NCBI RefSeq assembly: GCF_018613065.1
Contig: NZ_JAGGQW010000033.1
Span: 3,289-67,288, forward strand
Length of the DNA stretch: 64,000 nt
Reading direction: 5' to 3'
Source of the DNA: Bacillus sp. ISL-7
GTDB lineage: Bacteria; Bacillota; Bacilli; Bacillales_B; DSM-18226
This document shows, in pieces, positions 55,177 to 64,000 of this stretch. Position 1 is the first letter of the stretch; each line of letters starts with the position of its first letter. The position numbers and the translations under genes are program-made. Below the pieces are notes generated by a model that was given only the letters and a program-made list of their open reading frames with translations, did no database searches and was not told the origin of the DNA.

Positions 55177-56265
55177 CTACAGTGCCTTTTCTAATAATTT
55201 GGGCTTGGCAAATATCATTCGTCCTGCCGATGTCTGGAGAACACTCGTTACGAGAACCTCGATTCTTTTCCCGATATATTCTCTACCTTCCTCAACCACA
55301 ATCATCGTTCCGTCATCTAAATAAGCAACGCCTTGATGATATTCTTTTCCATCCTTAATGACTTGAACGGTTAATTCCTCACCAGGAAGGACAACAGGTT
55401 TGACGGCATTTGCTAAATCATTGATGTTTAACACAGATACATTTTGCAATTCACAGACTTTATTCAGATTAAAATCATTCGTGACCAAGATGCCATTGGT
55501 TATTTTAGCTAATTTAACGAGCTTTGAGTCCACTTCACTAATTTCCTCAAAGTCACCTTCATAAATTTCTACCTTTATGGCGAGTTCCTTTTGAATTCGG
55601 TTTAATATATCCAAGCCTCTGCGGCCGCGATTTCGTTTCAACACATCGGAAGAATCGGCAATATGCTGTAATTCCTCAAGGACGAACTGTGGAATTACAA
55701 TCGTTCCTTCTAAAAATCCGGTCTGACAAATATCAGCAACGCGCCCATCAATGATAACGCTCGTATCTAATATTTTCAAAGGATGATTAACTTCCTTATC
55801 ATTCTCTTCATCACTGGTTTTTTTCTTGTTACCGCGGTTTCCAAAAAGACCTAAAAGTTCATCTCTTTTCTTGAAGCCCACCTGAAAGCCGAGATAACCA
55901 AACAAAATGGTCAGTAATATCGGAGCCACAGCATTTAATATTGGGACTTGCACAGCATTCAGGGCAAAGCCGATTAAAAACGCAACCAACAATCCAAAGA
56001 TTAGACCTACGCTTCCAAAAAGTACATCTGTTACAGGAACTTTCACTAAAGAATCTTCAGCCCATTTAATAAAGTTAAAAACATAATCTACTGCCCAAAA
56101 GGTAATAAGATAAAAAATAATAGCACCTATAATAGCAGTGATATACGAGTTGTTAATTAAGGGAATGTCATTGATATGAAGTAAATTGAACAATTCCGGT
56201 AATAACAAAATACCAAGCGTACCACCTATAATGAGGAAGCAAGCCTGCACAATACGTTTTAACAT
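55177..56265 (-). CDS. yacL: Membrane PIN/TRAM-domain protein YacL
   Basis: 362 residues from ATG 56265-56263 (AGGAGGTG upstream). About four transmembrane segments up to residue 130, a charged linker, a PIN domain ([14 protein letters not shown] ... [10 protein letters not shown]) and a C-terminal TRAM-like domain ([20 protein letters not shown]). Probable membrane-anchored RNA nuclease; the function in Bacillus is not established. Conserved between disA and ispD. Confidence 0.9.
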   Translation of the reverse strand: MLKRIVQACFLIIGGTLGILLLPELFNLLHINDIPLINNSYITAIIGAIIFYLITFWAVDYVFNFIKWAEDSLVKVPVTDVLFGSVGLIFGLLVAFLIGFALNAVQVPILNAVAPILLTILFGYLGFQVGFKKRDELLGLFGNRGNKKKTSDEENDKEVNHPLKILDTSVIIDGRVADICQTGFLEGTIVIPQFVLEELQHIADSSDVLKRNRGRRGLDILNRIQKELAIKVEIYEGDFEEISEVDSKLVKLAKITNGILVTNDFNLNKVCELQNVSVLNINDLANAVKPVVLPGEELTVQVIKDGKEYHQGVAYLDDGTMIVVEEGREYIGKRIEVLVTSVLQTSAGRMIFAKPKLLEKAL

Positions 56266-56397
56266 TCCTTCACCTCCTCTATTCATTATAAACATATTCA
56301 TGGAAATGAAACCTTAATTTACAGATTATTTTTCGATTACAAAACGTATTAAATTTAGTTTGTTAGTGAAAATTAATAGGTTGAAGATTCTCCCCAT

Positions 56398-56426
56398 AGG
56401 GTAGCATTGGAAAATTTTTGTGTCAA
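56398..56426 (-). promoter_or_regulatory. Candidate promoter of yacL-ispD-ispF
   Basis: Minus strand -35 TTGACA (56426-56421), 17 bases ending TGC, weak -10 TACCCT (56403-56398). The remaining spacer bases hold no gene. Confidence 0.45.
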
Positions 56427-56471
56427 ACAATTGGATTTTTTTAACTTTTAGGAACCTAAATATAATTGCAT

Positions 56472-57545
56472 TTATAGATGGCGGTCGGTGTATAACCGCT
56501 CTTTTATCAATTTAAAGCCTTCCTTAATCTTTTTGGCACGAACTTCCCCGATTCCTTCCACATCATCAAGTTCTTCCACTGTTGCGGTTATTATTTTTGA
56601 AAGCTCACCAAAACTGCTGATGAGATTTTCAATAATGATGGATGGAAGTCTTGGAATTTTATTAAGAATTCTGTAGCCGCGCGGACTTTTATTCTCATCA
56701 AGGTGCACATAGCCAAGGTATCCCATCAATTTTAATAAGACCATATCCTCAATGGTACCGCTCGTGGCCATGGACTGCATCCGTCCAATCACTTCTCTGG
56801 CCTTGATGTCTCTGTCGAAGGCATAATCTTTAATAATGAGCATGGTCTCGTCTTCGAGATCTGTTAATATTTCATTCAATTGTAAACGAATGAGACGGCC
56901 TTCTGTTCCTAACTCATGTAAATAGGTTAGAAGTTCATTCTTAATCTTTAAGACCATTTCAAAACGATGGAGAACAAGTAAAAAATCGTTATAGGTTACG
57001 GACTCCTCGAACTCTAGGATACTCAAATTGCTGATACTTTGTTCCAAAACGGTTTTATACTTCTCAAGCGTCTGAATGGCTTGATTGGCTTTAGTTAAAA
57101 TTACCGCAATATCTTTTAATGCATAGCGAAAATTCCCTTGATATAGGGTAATGACATTTCTCCTTTGGGAAATGGCAATCACTAGAGCTTTTGTTTGTTT
57201 CGCTACCCTTTCTGCTGTGCGGTGCCGCATCCCTGTTTCAGAAGAAGGTATATCGGAGTCAGGGGCTAACTGGGCATTGGCAAAGAGAATTTTATTTCCT
57301 AATTCATTGAGGATGATGGCCCCGTCCATTTTTGCTAATTCATATAAAAAGCTGGGCGAAAATGGGCAGTTGATTTCAAAGCCGCCGTCAACGATACTTT
57401 TTACCTTTTCGTTAAAACCAATTACAATAAGACCGCCTGTGTTCGCACGGAGCACATTGTCGATTCCCTCGCGAATGGGTGTACCAGGTGCAAGGAACTG
57501 TAAAACTTCACTTACGGTATGCTCACCAAGCTTTTTACTCTCCAT
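56472..57545 (-). CDS. disA: Diadenylate cyclase DisA
   Basis: 357 residues. DAC domain with the DGA motif (74-76) and GMRHRTAE (RHRT at 107-110), a helical spine, and a C-terminal helix-hairpin-helix DNA-binding region ([16 protein letters not shown]). It scans DNA and makes c-di-AMP, slowing at lesions or branched DNA. Three bases after radA, its known functional partner. Confidence 0.97.
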   Translation of the reverse strand: MESKKLGEHTVSEVLQFLAPGTPIREGIDNVLRANTGGLIVIGFNEKVKSIVDGGFEINCPFSPSFLYELAKMDGAIILNELGNKILFANAQLAPDSDIPSSETGMRHRTAERVAKQTKALVIAISQRRNVITLYQGNFRYALKDIAVILTKANQAIQTLEKYKTVLEQSISNLSILEFEESVTYNDFLLVLHRFEMVLKIKNELLTYLHELGTEGRLIRLQLNEILTDLEDETMLIIKDYAFDRDIKAREVIGRMQSMATSGTIEDMVLLKLMGYLGYVHLDENKSPRGYRILNKIPRLPSIIIENLISSFGELSKIITATVEELDDVEGIGEVRAKKIKEGFKLIKERLYTDRHL

Positions 57546-57548
57546 CTG

Positions 57549-58931
57549 CTACCCTCCTAACGCTGCTTTTAATGCTTCGCTCACTGACTTCACACCAATG
57601 AGTTCAACTCCGTTTGGGCCCTTCCAGCCGCCAAGATTATTAGCAGGGAGAATGACTCGCTCAAATCCTAGCTTGGCCGCTTCCTGGACACGCTGCTCAA
57701 TCCTTGAAACCCTTCTTACTTCACCGGTTAACCCGACTTCTCCGATAATACAATCGGTTGGTCTCGTGGGTTTATCTCTAAAGCTGGAAGCAATACTGAC
57801 AGCCACGGCTAAATCAATTGCTGGTTCATCCAATTTTACGCCACCAGCTACTTTTAGGTATGCATCCTGATTCTGAAGGAGCATCCCAACCCGCTTTTCT
57901 AAAACTGCCATCAAAAGTGGCACACGGTTATGATCAATTCCAGTTGCCATTCTTCTTGGGTTACCAAAGCTAGTGGGGGAAATTAACGCTTGAATTTCAA
58001 CGAGGACCGGTCTTGTCCCTTCCATCGATGCGACCACCGTTGAGCCAGCAGCACCCCGTGAACGCTCTTCTAAAAATATCTCGGAGGGATTTGCCACTTC
58101 TTCAAGACCGAATTCTTTCATTTCAAAGATTCCCATTTCATTGGTTGAACCAAAACGGTTTTTAACTGCCCGTAAAATCCGATAGGTATGATGTCTTTCT
58201 CCTTCAAAATAGAGGACGGTATCCACCATATGCTCTAACAGTCTAGGTCCGGCTATCGATCCTTCTTTCGTTACGTGTCCAACAATAAAGATCGCAATCC
58301 CTTTGGTTTTCCCTATTCTCATTAATTCCGAGGTGCACTCACGCACCTGTGAGACACTCCCAGGTGCGCTTGTTACATCTGGATGAAATACAGTTTGGAT
58401 AGAATCAATGATGACAAAGCTTGGATTTGTACTATCGATGGTCCGGTTAATTTCCTCAAGATTCGTTTCAGAGTAAACGAGGAGATTTTCAGAGGATATT
58501 CCTAATCGCTCCGCACGAAGCTTTGTTTGCCGTAATGATTCTTCACCAGATATGTATAAAACCTTATTTCCTTTATTCGCTAATTGCGATGATACCTGTA
58601 ACAGAAGCGTTGATTTACCGATTCCAGGGTCTCCGCCAATCAGCACTAAGGATCCCTTGACCACACCCCCGCCAAGTACCCGGTTTAATTCATTTAAGTC
58701 TGTTTGAATCCTTGGTTCATTCTCCATTTCAATAGAATTGATCGGCATTGGTTTGGTTAATAGTCCTGATCCGCCTTGGGAATGGGCGAATGCCCCTCTT
58801 CTTGTTGCACCAGTTACTTCAACTTCCTCAACCATCTTATTCCATTCACCGCAGCCAGGGCATTTCCCCATCCACTTTGGAGATTCATAACCGCACTCCT
58901 GACACATAAACTTTGTCTTTCGTTTTGCCAT
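57549..58931 (-). CDS. radA: DNA repair protein RadA
   Basis: 460 residues from ATG 58931-58929. Zinc finger Cys10/13/24/27, RecA-like core with Walker [11 protein letters not shown], the KNRFG motif and a Lon-protease-like C-domain. It acts as a branch-migration helicase in recombination. Part of the clpC operon. Confidence 0.96.
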   Translation of the reverse strand: MAKRKTKFMCQECGYESPKWMGKCPGCGEWNKMVEEVEVTGATRRGAFAHSQGGSGLLTKPMPINSIEMENEPRIQTDLNELNRVLGGGVVKGSLVLIGGDPGIGKSTLLLQVSSQLANKGNKVLYISGEESLRQTKLRAERLGISSENLLVYSETNLEEINRTIDSTNPSFVIIDSIQTVFHPDVTSAPGSVSQVRECTSELMRIGKTKGIAIFIVGHVTKEGSIAGPRLLEHMVDTVLYFEGERHHTYRILRAVKNRFGSTNEMGIFEMKEFGLEEVANPSEIFLEERSRGAAGSTVVASMEGTRPVLVEIQALISPTSFGNPRRMATGIDHNRVPLLMAVLEKRVGMLLQNQDAYLKVAGGVKLDEPAIDLAVAVSIASSFRDKPTRPTDCIIGEVGLTGEVRRVSRIEQRVQEAAKLGFERVILPANNLGGWKGPNGVELIGVKSVSEALKAALGG

Positions 58932-59043
58932 TCTACTTCGATCCTCTCGTTGAAACATTACAAATAATTAAAAAAAGAGGCACACGGTTTAGCTTTATTC
59001 ACGTGTACCTCTCATGGTATAGCAACACTAATTGATTACATTT

Positions 59044-61485
59044 CTATTTTACCAAACTTGTTTTCTCTTCCATCCGAACAATAAATTCTCCATTATCAAC
59101 ATCGATCACCGCATGCTGACCTGTTAACAATGTTCCTTTTAATAATTCTTCTGAAAGTCTGTCTTCAATATGCTTTTGAATTGCACGACGCAATGGTCTT
59201 GCCCCATACTCAGGGTCATAACCTTCCTGAGAAATTTTTTCCTTCGCTGCTAAAGTTAATTCTAAAGAAATATTTTGCTCTTTTAAGCGTTTAATTAACT
59301 GCTCTGAAAGTAAAGTTACAATCTCTTCAAGATGCTTTCTCTCCAACGCATGGAAAACAATAATTTCATCAATACGGTTCAGGAATTCAGGGCGGAAGGC
59401 TTTCTTTAATTCGCCCATTACTTTCCCCTTCATGTCTTTATAATCCTGATCGCCATCCTGAATATTAAAGCCGACATACTTGTTCCGTTTTAAGGCTTCA
59501 GCACCCACATTGGATGTCATAATCAATACGGTATTACGGAAATCTACTGTTCTTCCTTTTGAATCAGTCAAACGGCCATCCTCTAGAACCTGCAAAAGGA
59601 TATTAAATACGTCTGGATGTGCCTTTTCAATTTCATCAAGTAAAACAACGGAATATGGCTTTCTGCGAACCTTCTCTGTTAATTGTCCGCCTTCCTCATA
59701 GCCGACATATCCTGGCGGAGAACCAACTAGACGAGAGGTAGAATGCTTTTCCATATACTCGGACATGTCAATCCGGATCATCGCATCCTCGTCACCAAAC
59801 ATGGCTTCAGCAAGGGCACGGGCTAATTCTGTTTTCCCTACACCAGTTGGTCCTAAGAAAACGAAGGAGCCAATTGGCCGTTTTGGATCTTTTAATCCTG
59901 CTCTAGCACGACGGACAGCCTTAGATACTGCCTTAACAGCTTCCTCCTGGCCAATCACGCGAGAATGGAGAACTTCCTCTAAATTAAGCAGCTTCGTCAT
60001 CTCAGTTTGAGCTAGCTTGGAAACAGGTACACCGGTCCAACTTGAAACAACACTTGCAATATCTTCAACTGTTACTTCATTGTTTTCTTTCCCTTGCTTT
60101 TCCTTCCAGCTCTTCTTTGTTTCCTCTAGTTGTTCACGCAAACGCTGCTCCGTATCCCGTAAAGAAGCCGCTTTTTCAAATTCTTGACTCTGGACTGCAG
60201 AATCTTTTTCCTTTCGTACTTCCTCAAGCTTCACTTCTAATTCTTTTAAATTAGGTGGAGTTGTAAAGGAACGAAGCCGTACCTTGGAACCTGCTTCATC
60301 GATTAGATCAATCGCTTTATCTGGCAGGAAGCGATCAGAGATATAGCGGTCTGACAGTTTAACAGCTGCCTTAATCGCTTCATCTGTAATGGAGACACGA
60401 TGATGGGCTTCATAGCGGTCACGTAAACCTTCTAAAATCTGGATTGATTCTTCCGCTGTTGGTTCATCAACACGAATTGGCTGGAAACGTCGTTCTAAAG
60501 CGGCATCTTTTTCGATATATTTTCGATATTCATCAAGTGTGGTTGCTCCAATACATTGGAGTTCTCCACGAGCAAGCGATGGCTTTAAAATATTGGAAGC
60601 ATCAATAGCCCCTTCTGCACCACCCGCACCAATCAATGTATGCAACTCATCGATGAAAAGAATAATATTTCCTGCTTGGCGAATTTCATCCATGACTTTT
60701 TTCAAACGATCTTCAAATTCACCACGGTATTTTGTCCCTGCTACTACTGTCCCCATATCAAGCGTCATTACTCGTTTATCACGCAGTATTTCAGGGACTT
60801 CATTATTGACAATTTGTTGGGCGAGTCCTTCTGCTATGGCTGTTTTACCTACACCAGGCTCTCCAATTAATACCGGGTTATTTTTAGTCCGTCGGCTTAA
60901 TACTTCAATCACACGTTGAATTTCCTTACCGCGTCCAATAACAGGATCCAGGCTACCTTCACGGGCAATTGACGTTAGATCCCGTGCAAGGCTGTCTAGC
61001 GTCGGCGTGTTAGCACTTGCTGATGCCCCGCCTTGATGCCCGCCAGACTCATTACTTCCTAATAGTTGAAGCACTTGCTGTCTTGCCTTATTTAAACTAA
61101 CTCCCAAATTATTAAGTACTCGGGCAGCAACCCCTTCTCCTTCTCGGATTAAGCCAAGGAGAATATGCTCGGTCCCTACATAGGAATGTCCTAATTTTCG
61201 TGCTTCATCCATCGATAATTCAATGACCTTTTTAGCTCTTGGAGTATAGTGAATGGTTTGAGAAGCATCCTGTCCTTTGCCAATTAAATTTTCTACTTCT
61301 TTTTGGATTTTTTCAGAACCTAAACCAAGTCCATAAAGGGCTTTCGCAGCAATCCCTTCCCCTTCCCGAGTTAACCCCAATAAAATGTGCTCTGTTCCAA
61401 TATTGTTATGACCAAGACGAATCGCTTCCTCTTGTGCTAAAGCTAGAACTTTCTGCGCTCTTTCAGTAAAACGGCCGAACATCAT
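59044..61485 (-). CDS. clpC: AAA+ unfoldase ClpC
   Basis: 813 residues: double Clp N-repeat (1-145), first AAA+ domain ([18 protein letters not shown]), a coiled-coil/UVR middle region where McsB and MecA act, second AAA+ domain ([20 protein letters not shown]) and the C-terminal ClpP-docking part. Degrades pArg-tagged and adaptor-bound proteins with ClpP. Fourth gene of the CtsR operon. Confidence 0.98.
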   Translation of the reverse strand: MMFGRFTERAQKVLALAQEEAIRLGHNNIGTEHILLGLTREGEGIAAKALYGLGLGSEKIQKEVENLIGKGQDASQTIHYTPRAKKVIELSMDEARKLGHSYVGTEHILLGLIREGEGVAARVLNNLGVSLNKARQQVLQLLGSNESGGHQGGASASANTPTLDSLARDLTSIAREGSLDPVIGRGKEIQRVIEVLSRRTKNNPVLIGEPGVGKTAIAEGLAQQIVNNEVPEILRDKRVMTLDMGTVVAGTKYRGEFEDRLKKVMDEIRQAGNIILFIDELHTLIGAGGAEGAIDASNILKPSLARGELQCIGATTLDEYRKYIEKDAALERRFQPIRVDEPTAEESIQILEGLRDRYEAHHRVSITDEAIKAAVKLSDRYISDRFLPDKAIDLIDEAGSKVRLRSFTTPPNLKELEVKLEEVRKEKDSAVQSQEFEKAASLRDTEQRLREQLEETKKSWKEKQGKENNEVTVEDIASVVSSWTGVPVSKLAQTEMTKLLNLEEVLHSRVIGQEEAVKAVSKAVRRARAGLKDPKRPIGSFVFLGPTGVGKTELARALAEAMFGDEDAMIRIDMSEYMEKHSTSRLVGSPPGYVGYEEGGQLTEKVRRKPYSVVLLDEIEKAHPDVFNILLQVLEDGRLTDSKGRTVDFRNTVLIMTSNVGAEALKRNKYVGFNIQDGDQDYKDMKGKVMGELKKAFRPEFLNRIDEIIVFHALERKHLEEIVTLLSEQLIKRLKEQNISLELTLAAKEKISQEGYDPEYGARPLRRAIQKHIEDRLSEELLKGTLLTGQHAVIDVDNGEFIVRMEEKTSLVK

Positions 61486-61502
61486 ATTCTCTTCCTCCCC
61501 AC

Positions 61503-62573
61503 CTATTTTTCTTGCTCCATTTTTATTCGTTCCCTAATTAATGCTGCCCGTCTGATGTCTCTTTCATGTGGTCTTAATGAACCCCCAGCATATTGCTGTA
61601 AGAATCCTGGCTGGGTCAGTATCATTAATTCATTTAAGATTGTCTTAGGCATTTTATCAATATAACCCATATCTATTCCAAGCCGAACATCAGATAAACA
61701 TCTAGCTGCTTCTTTCGATTCAATAATTCGGCTATTAGATAACACACCTAATGATCTGAACACTCTGTCTTCTAATTGTATGTTCGAAGTTTTTCGTAAT
61801 GCTTCACGGGCCGACCTTTCTTGTGAAATGAGCTGACTTACAACCCCTCTTAGGTCACGGCCAATGTCCTCTTCTGATTTACCAAGTGTGATCTGATTAG
61901 AAATTTGAAATATATTACCTAATGCTTCGCTACCTTCACCATAAATTCCTCTAACAACAAGACCTAATTGGTGAATTGCAGGAATAATTTTATTAATTTG
62001 CTGTGTTAACATTAACCCTGGCAAGTGCATCATGACCGAAGCACGGAGACCTGTTCCAACGTTTGTAGGACAACTGGTTAAATAGCCGTGTTTTTCATCA
62101 AATGCGTATTGAATATTACTTTCAAGCCAATCATCGATTTCATTCGCAGCATCCAACGCTTCAGATAATTGCAAACCTGGATACAAGCATTGAATCCGGA
62201 TATGATCCTCTTCATTGATCATAATACTAACTTCTTCATTTTCGGTTAATATAACTGCCCCATATGGTGAATCTTCAGCTAGATGAGGGCTTATTAAATG
62301 TTTTTCAACTAATACTCTTTTTTGGAGCGGTTGTAATTCTTCAATTTTCAACAATTCCATTTGGCCAAACTTTTGAATAGGAGACTGTTTTAAAATTTCT
62401 TCCATATTTTCAATAATCAATTTTGCTTCTTCATGTGAAAAAAGGGTTGGAAATTTATATGCATCAAAGTTACGAGCCAAACGAATACGGGAGCTAAGGA
62501 CAATATCTGAATCCGGTCCTTCCGCACTCATCCAGGAGCTGACAGCTTGATTTAGAAATCGCTCAAGCGACAT
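61503..62573 (-). CDS. mcsB: Protein arginine kinase McsB
   Basis: 356 residues of the phosphagen-kinase fold: [10 protein letters not shown] near the start, [20 protein letters not shown] and the RGIYGEGSE loop. McsB phosphorylates arginines, marking proteins for ClpCP and inactivating CtsR. Starts 1 base after mcsA, its activator. Confidence 0.97.
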   Translation of the reverse strand: MSLERFLNQAVSSWMSAEGPDSDIVLSSRIRLARNFDAYKFPTLFSHEEAKLIIENMEEILKQSPIQKFGQMELLKIEELQPLQKRVLVEKHLISPHLAEDSPYGAVILTENEEVSIMINEEDHIRIQCLYPGLQLSEALDAANEIDDWLESNIQYAFDEKHGYLTSCPTNVGTGLRASVMMHLPGLMLTQQINKIIPAIHQLGLVVRGIYGEGSEALGNIFQISNQITLGKSEEDIGRDLRGVVSQLISQERSAREALRKTSNIQLEDRVFRSLGVLSNSRIIESKEAARCLSDVRLGIDMGYIDKMPKTILNELMILTQPGFLQQYAGGSLRPHERDIRRAALIRERIKMEQEK

Positions 62574-62574
62574 G

Positions 62575-63123
62575 TTATTCCCCTCCCTCGTGGCTGGCTG
62601 CTAAATTTTTCTCCAACTTTCGTATTTCATCACGAATCTCTGCCGCCTTTTCAAATTCTTCATTTTGGATGGATTCCTTTAGATTACTTTTCAATTCTTC
62701 AATTTGTTTACGAAGATGGATGCCTCCACCAATTCTCTTCGGTATTTTCCCATTATGTGTCCAGTTCCCGCTATGAAGTCGTCTTAAAACTGGTATAAGT
62801 TGTTCTTTAAACGCTTCGTAACAATGGGAACATCCAAAGCGGCCTACCTTTAAAAACTGTGGAAAGGTCATTGAACAAGAAGCGCATTGAAGAATCTCCT
62901 CCTGGTGGAAGGGACTTTGGCTAGGCTTTTGAAAGTTCGGATCAATATTTAATAATCCTGCTAATAAATTATTAAAAGCAAAACCAGATTCCCCATTAAA
63001 AATGAACATTTCTCCCTTTTCCTGAGCACACTTTTCACAAAGATGCACTTCAGTCTTTTCACCATTAATGATTTTTGTAAAATGAAGCGCTGCAGGTCTT
63101 TGATTACATTCTTGGCAAATCAT
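62575..63123 (-). CDS. mcsA: McsB activator McsA
   Basis: 182 residues with two zinc-binding four-Cys sets (Cys3/6/29/32 and Cys80/83/98/101) and a C-terminal UVR motif ([20 protein letters not shown]). Needed for McsB kinase activity. 27 bases behind ctsR. Confidence 0.96.
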   Translation of the reverse strand: MICQECNQRPAALHFTKIINGEKTEVHLCEKCAQEKGEMFIFNGESGFAFNNLLAGLLNIDPNFQKPSQSPFHQEEILQCASCSMTFPQFLKVGRFGCSHCYEAFKEQLIPVLRRLHSGNWTHNGKIPKRIGGGIHLRKQIEELKSNLKESIQNEEFEKAAEIRDEIRKLEKNLAASHEGGE

Positions 63124-63150
63124 ACTTTCACCTCTTACTCAGAAAAAAAT

Positions 63151-63612
63151 TTATTTATATTTTAAAGATGTTAACATCGCTTTTAGCATTCTTGCTCTTA
63201 ATTCATCTCGGTATGGAAGATCAATATAAAGAACGGAACGATCGATCACACTTAACATAATTTTCGCTTCCCGCTGTGAAATAATTTCTTCTTGTACGAG
63301 CCTTAAAATGACATCTTCTGCACTCGTTTGACTAACCCTGCCTTGTATTAGTGAGAGCAATTGATCAATTAAATGGGCCAAGTCATGGGATTGAACCTTC
63401 ATAATCCTTATATACCCGCCACCGCCCCGTTTACTCTCCACAATATATCCTCTTTCAATTGTAAAACGGGTATTGATTACATAATTTATTTGAGATGGTA
63501 CACATTGAAATTTATCAGCGATTTCACTTCGTTTAATTTCAACAAGATCCTTTTCACTTAATTCCAATACTTGTTTAAGATATTTTTCAATAATATCAGA
63601 GATGTTTCTCAT
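63151..63612 (-). CDS. ctsR: Transcriptional repressor CtsR
   Basis: 153 residues: winged HTH (SEIADKFQCVPSQINYVINT) with the glycine-rich heat-sensing wing RGGGGYIRI (62-70), and a C-terminal helical domain. Represses clp genes by binding heptad repeats; the operator stands before its own gene. McsB phosphorylation and heat release it. Confidence 0.97.
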   Translation of the reverse strand: MRNISDIIEKYLKQVLELSEKDLVEIKRSEIADKFQCVPSQINYVINTRFTIERGYIVESKRGGGGYIRIMKVQSHDLAHLIDQLLSLIQGRVSQTSAEDVILRLVQEEIISQREAKIMLSVIDRSVLYIDLPYRDELRARMLKAMLTSLKYK

Positions 63613-63634
63613 CTTCCCACCCCCATTCTCTGAC

Positions 63635-63651
63635 TTTGACTATATTTGACT
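63635..63651 (-). promoter_or_regulatory. CtsR operator
   Basis: Minus strand AGTCAAA-TAT-AGTCAAA (63651-63635), the tandem heptad with a 3-base spacer of the CtsR consensus. It lies 3 bases past the -10, where binding would block transcription of ctsR-mcsA-mcsB-clpC. Confidence 0.9.
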
Positions 63652-63653
63652 AA

Positions 63654-63682
63654 ATTATACTGAATTTTTTATGTAGATGCAA
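63654..63682 (-). promoter_or_regulatory. SigA-type promoter of the ctsR operon
   Basis: Minus strand -35 TTGCAT (63682-63677), 17 bases, -10 TATAAT (63659-63654). Confidence 0.8.
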
Positions 63683-63767
63683 CGATTCACTACTAATGAT
63701 TTTCTCCAAATCTCGTCATTGTGAAACGTACATTAGTTAAAATATGTAGGGATGAAATTAAGAACAC

Positions 63768-63795
63768 AAAAAAGACAACCATTTCTGGTTGTCTT
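63768..63795 (-). terminator. Terminator of the rRNA operon
   Basis: AAGACAACC pairs perfectly with GGTTGTCTT around 6 bases, followed by TTTTTTGTG on the minus strand, just behind the 5S gene. Confidence 0.9.
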
Positions 63796-63802
63796 AGAAT
63801 TG

Positions 63803-63918
<116 letters not shown>

Positions 63919-64000
63919 CTTGTTTTTTGAGGAATCATTCCCTCAAAACTAGATAATGCAGAAGAAGTTTGTAAAACTGAGTGTGCCTTAAAAATTGGTT
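63919..64000 (-). other. Part of the 23S-5S spacer
   Basis: Non-coding, with a small GAGGGAATGATTCCTC hairpin just before 5S and TTTTGAGGG as commonly seen in Bacillus rrn spacers. The 23S gene would begin beyond the window. Confidence 0.6.

Overview
The window is a chromosomal segment of a low-to-medium G+C Gram-positive bacterium of the family Bacillaceae. The evidence is the gene order, which follows the Bacillus subtilis rrn-ctsR-...-rpsI segment almost gene for gene on the minus strand, together with Cys-rich zinc forms of S14, L33 and L36, the EcfA1A2T module between rplQ and truA, a Cys T-box before cysES and a CtsR-regulated clpC operon. The genus cannot be fixed by eye.

Read in the direction of transcription (right to left), the window starts with the end of an rRNA operon (5S gene and terminator). 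Next come the CtsR heat-shock/proteolysis operon (ctsR-mcsA-mcsB-clpC-radA-disA), yacL and the isoprenoid genes ispD-ispF, then gltX and a T-box-controlled cysE-cysS-mrnC-rlmB-rae1-sigH stretch. After these come rpmGB-secE-nusG, rplKA, rplJL, ybxB, rpoB-rpoC, rplGB-rpsL-rpsG-fusA-tuf and the full S10-spc-alpha superoperon (rpsJ to rplQ). The core ends with ecfA1-ecfA2-ecfT-truA-rplM-rpsI. It builds ribosomes, RNA polymerase, the Sec channel and quality-control proteases. Several leaders with probable feedback control are visible: L10, L13, the T-box and the CtsR box.

The accessory part is 1-10250. A roughly 5.9-kb integrative element (about 4343-10250) sits directly behind rpsI. It has a tyrosine integrase with four arm-type repeats, a divergent repressor/Cro-like switch with a symmetric operator array, a small MerR-type HTH (excisionase-like) protein, a phage-O/DnaD-like initiator, a DnaC-like loader and a cluster of small unrecognised genes. 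No structural, lysis or conjugation genes are seen, so it resembles a phage satellite or a trimmed prophage. A 13-bp direct repeat marks its likely ends. The left part also carries decayed hsdS and cupin fragments. Beyond it are a P-loop kinase gene and a nucleotide-sugar operon: glucose-1-phosphate cytidylyltransferase, an SDR of the UDP-glucuronate decarboxylase type, a nucleotide-sugar 6-dehydrogenase and the start of a glycosyltransferase-like gene. The set suggests CDP-activated sugar acids or pentoses for a surface glycan.

Other points of note are a decayed KOW-domain gene between map and infA, and a family of palindromic intergenic repeats inserted between rpoB and rpoC, between the cysE T-box and cysE, and around ispD/ispF. 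One repeat end appears to encode the C-terminus of IspD. There is also a structured leader with an anti-Shine-Dalgarno segment before ecfA1. Similarities to named families are from recognition of the translated sequence only; no searches were run.
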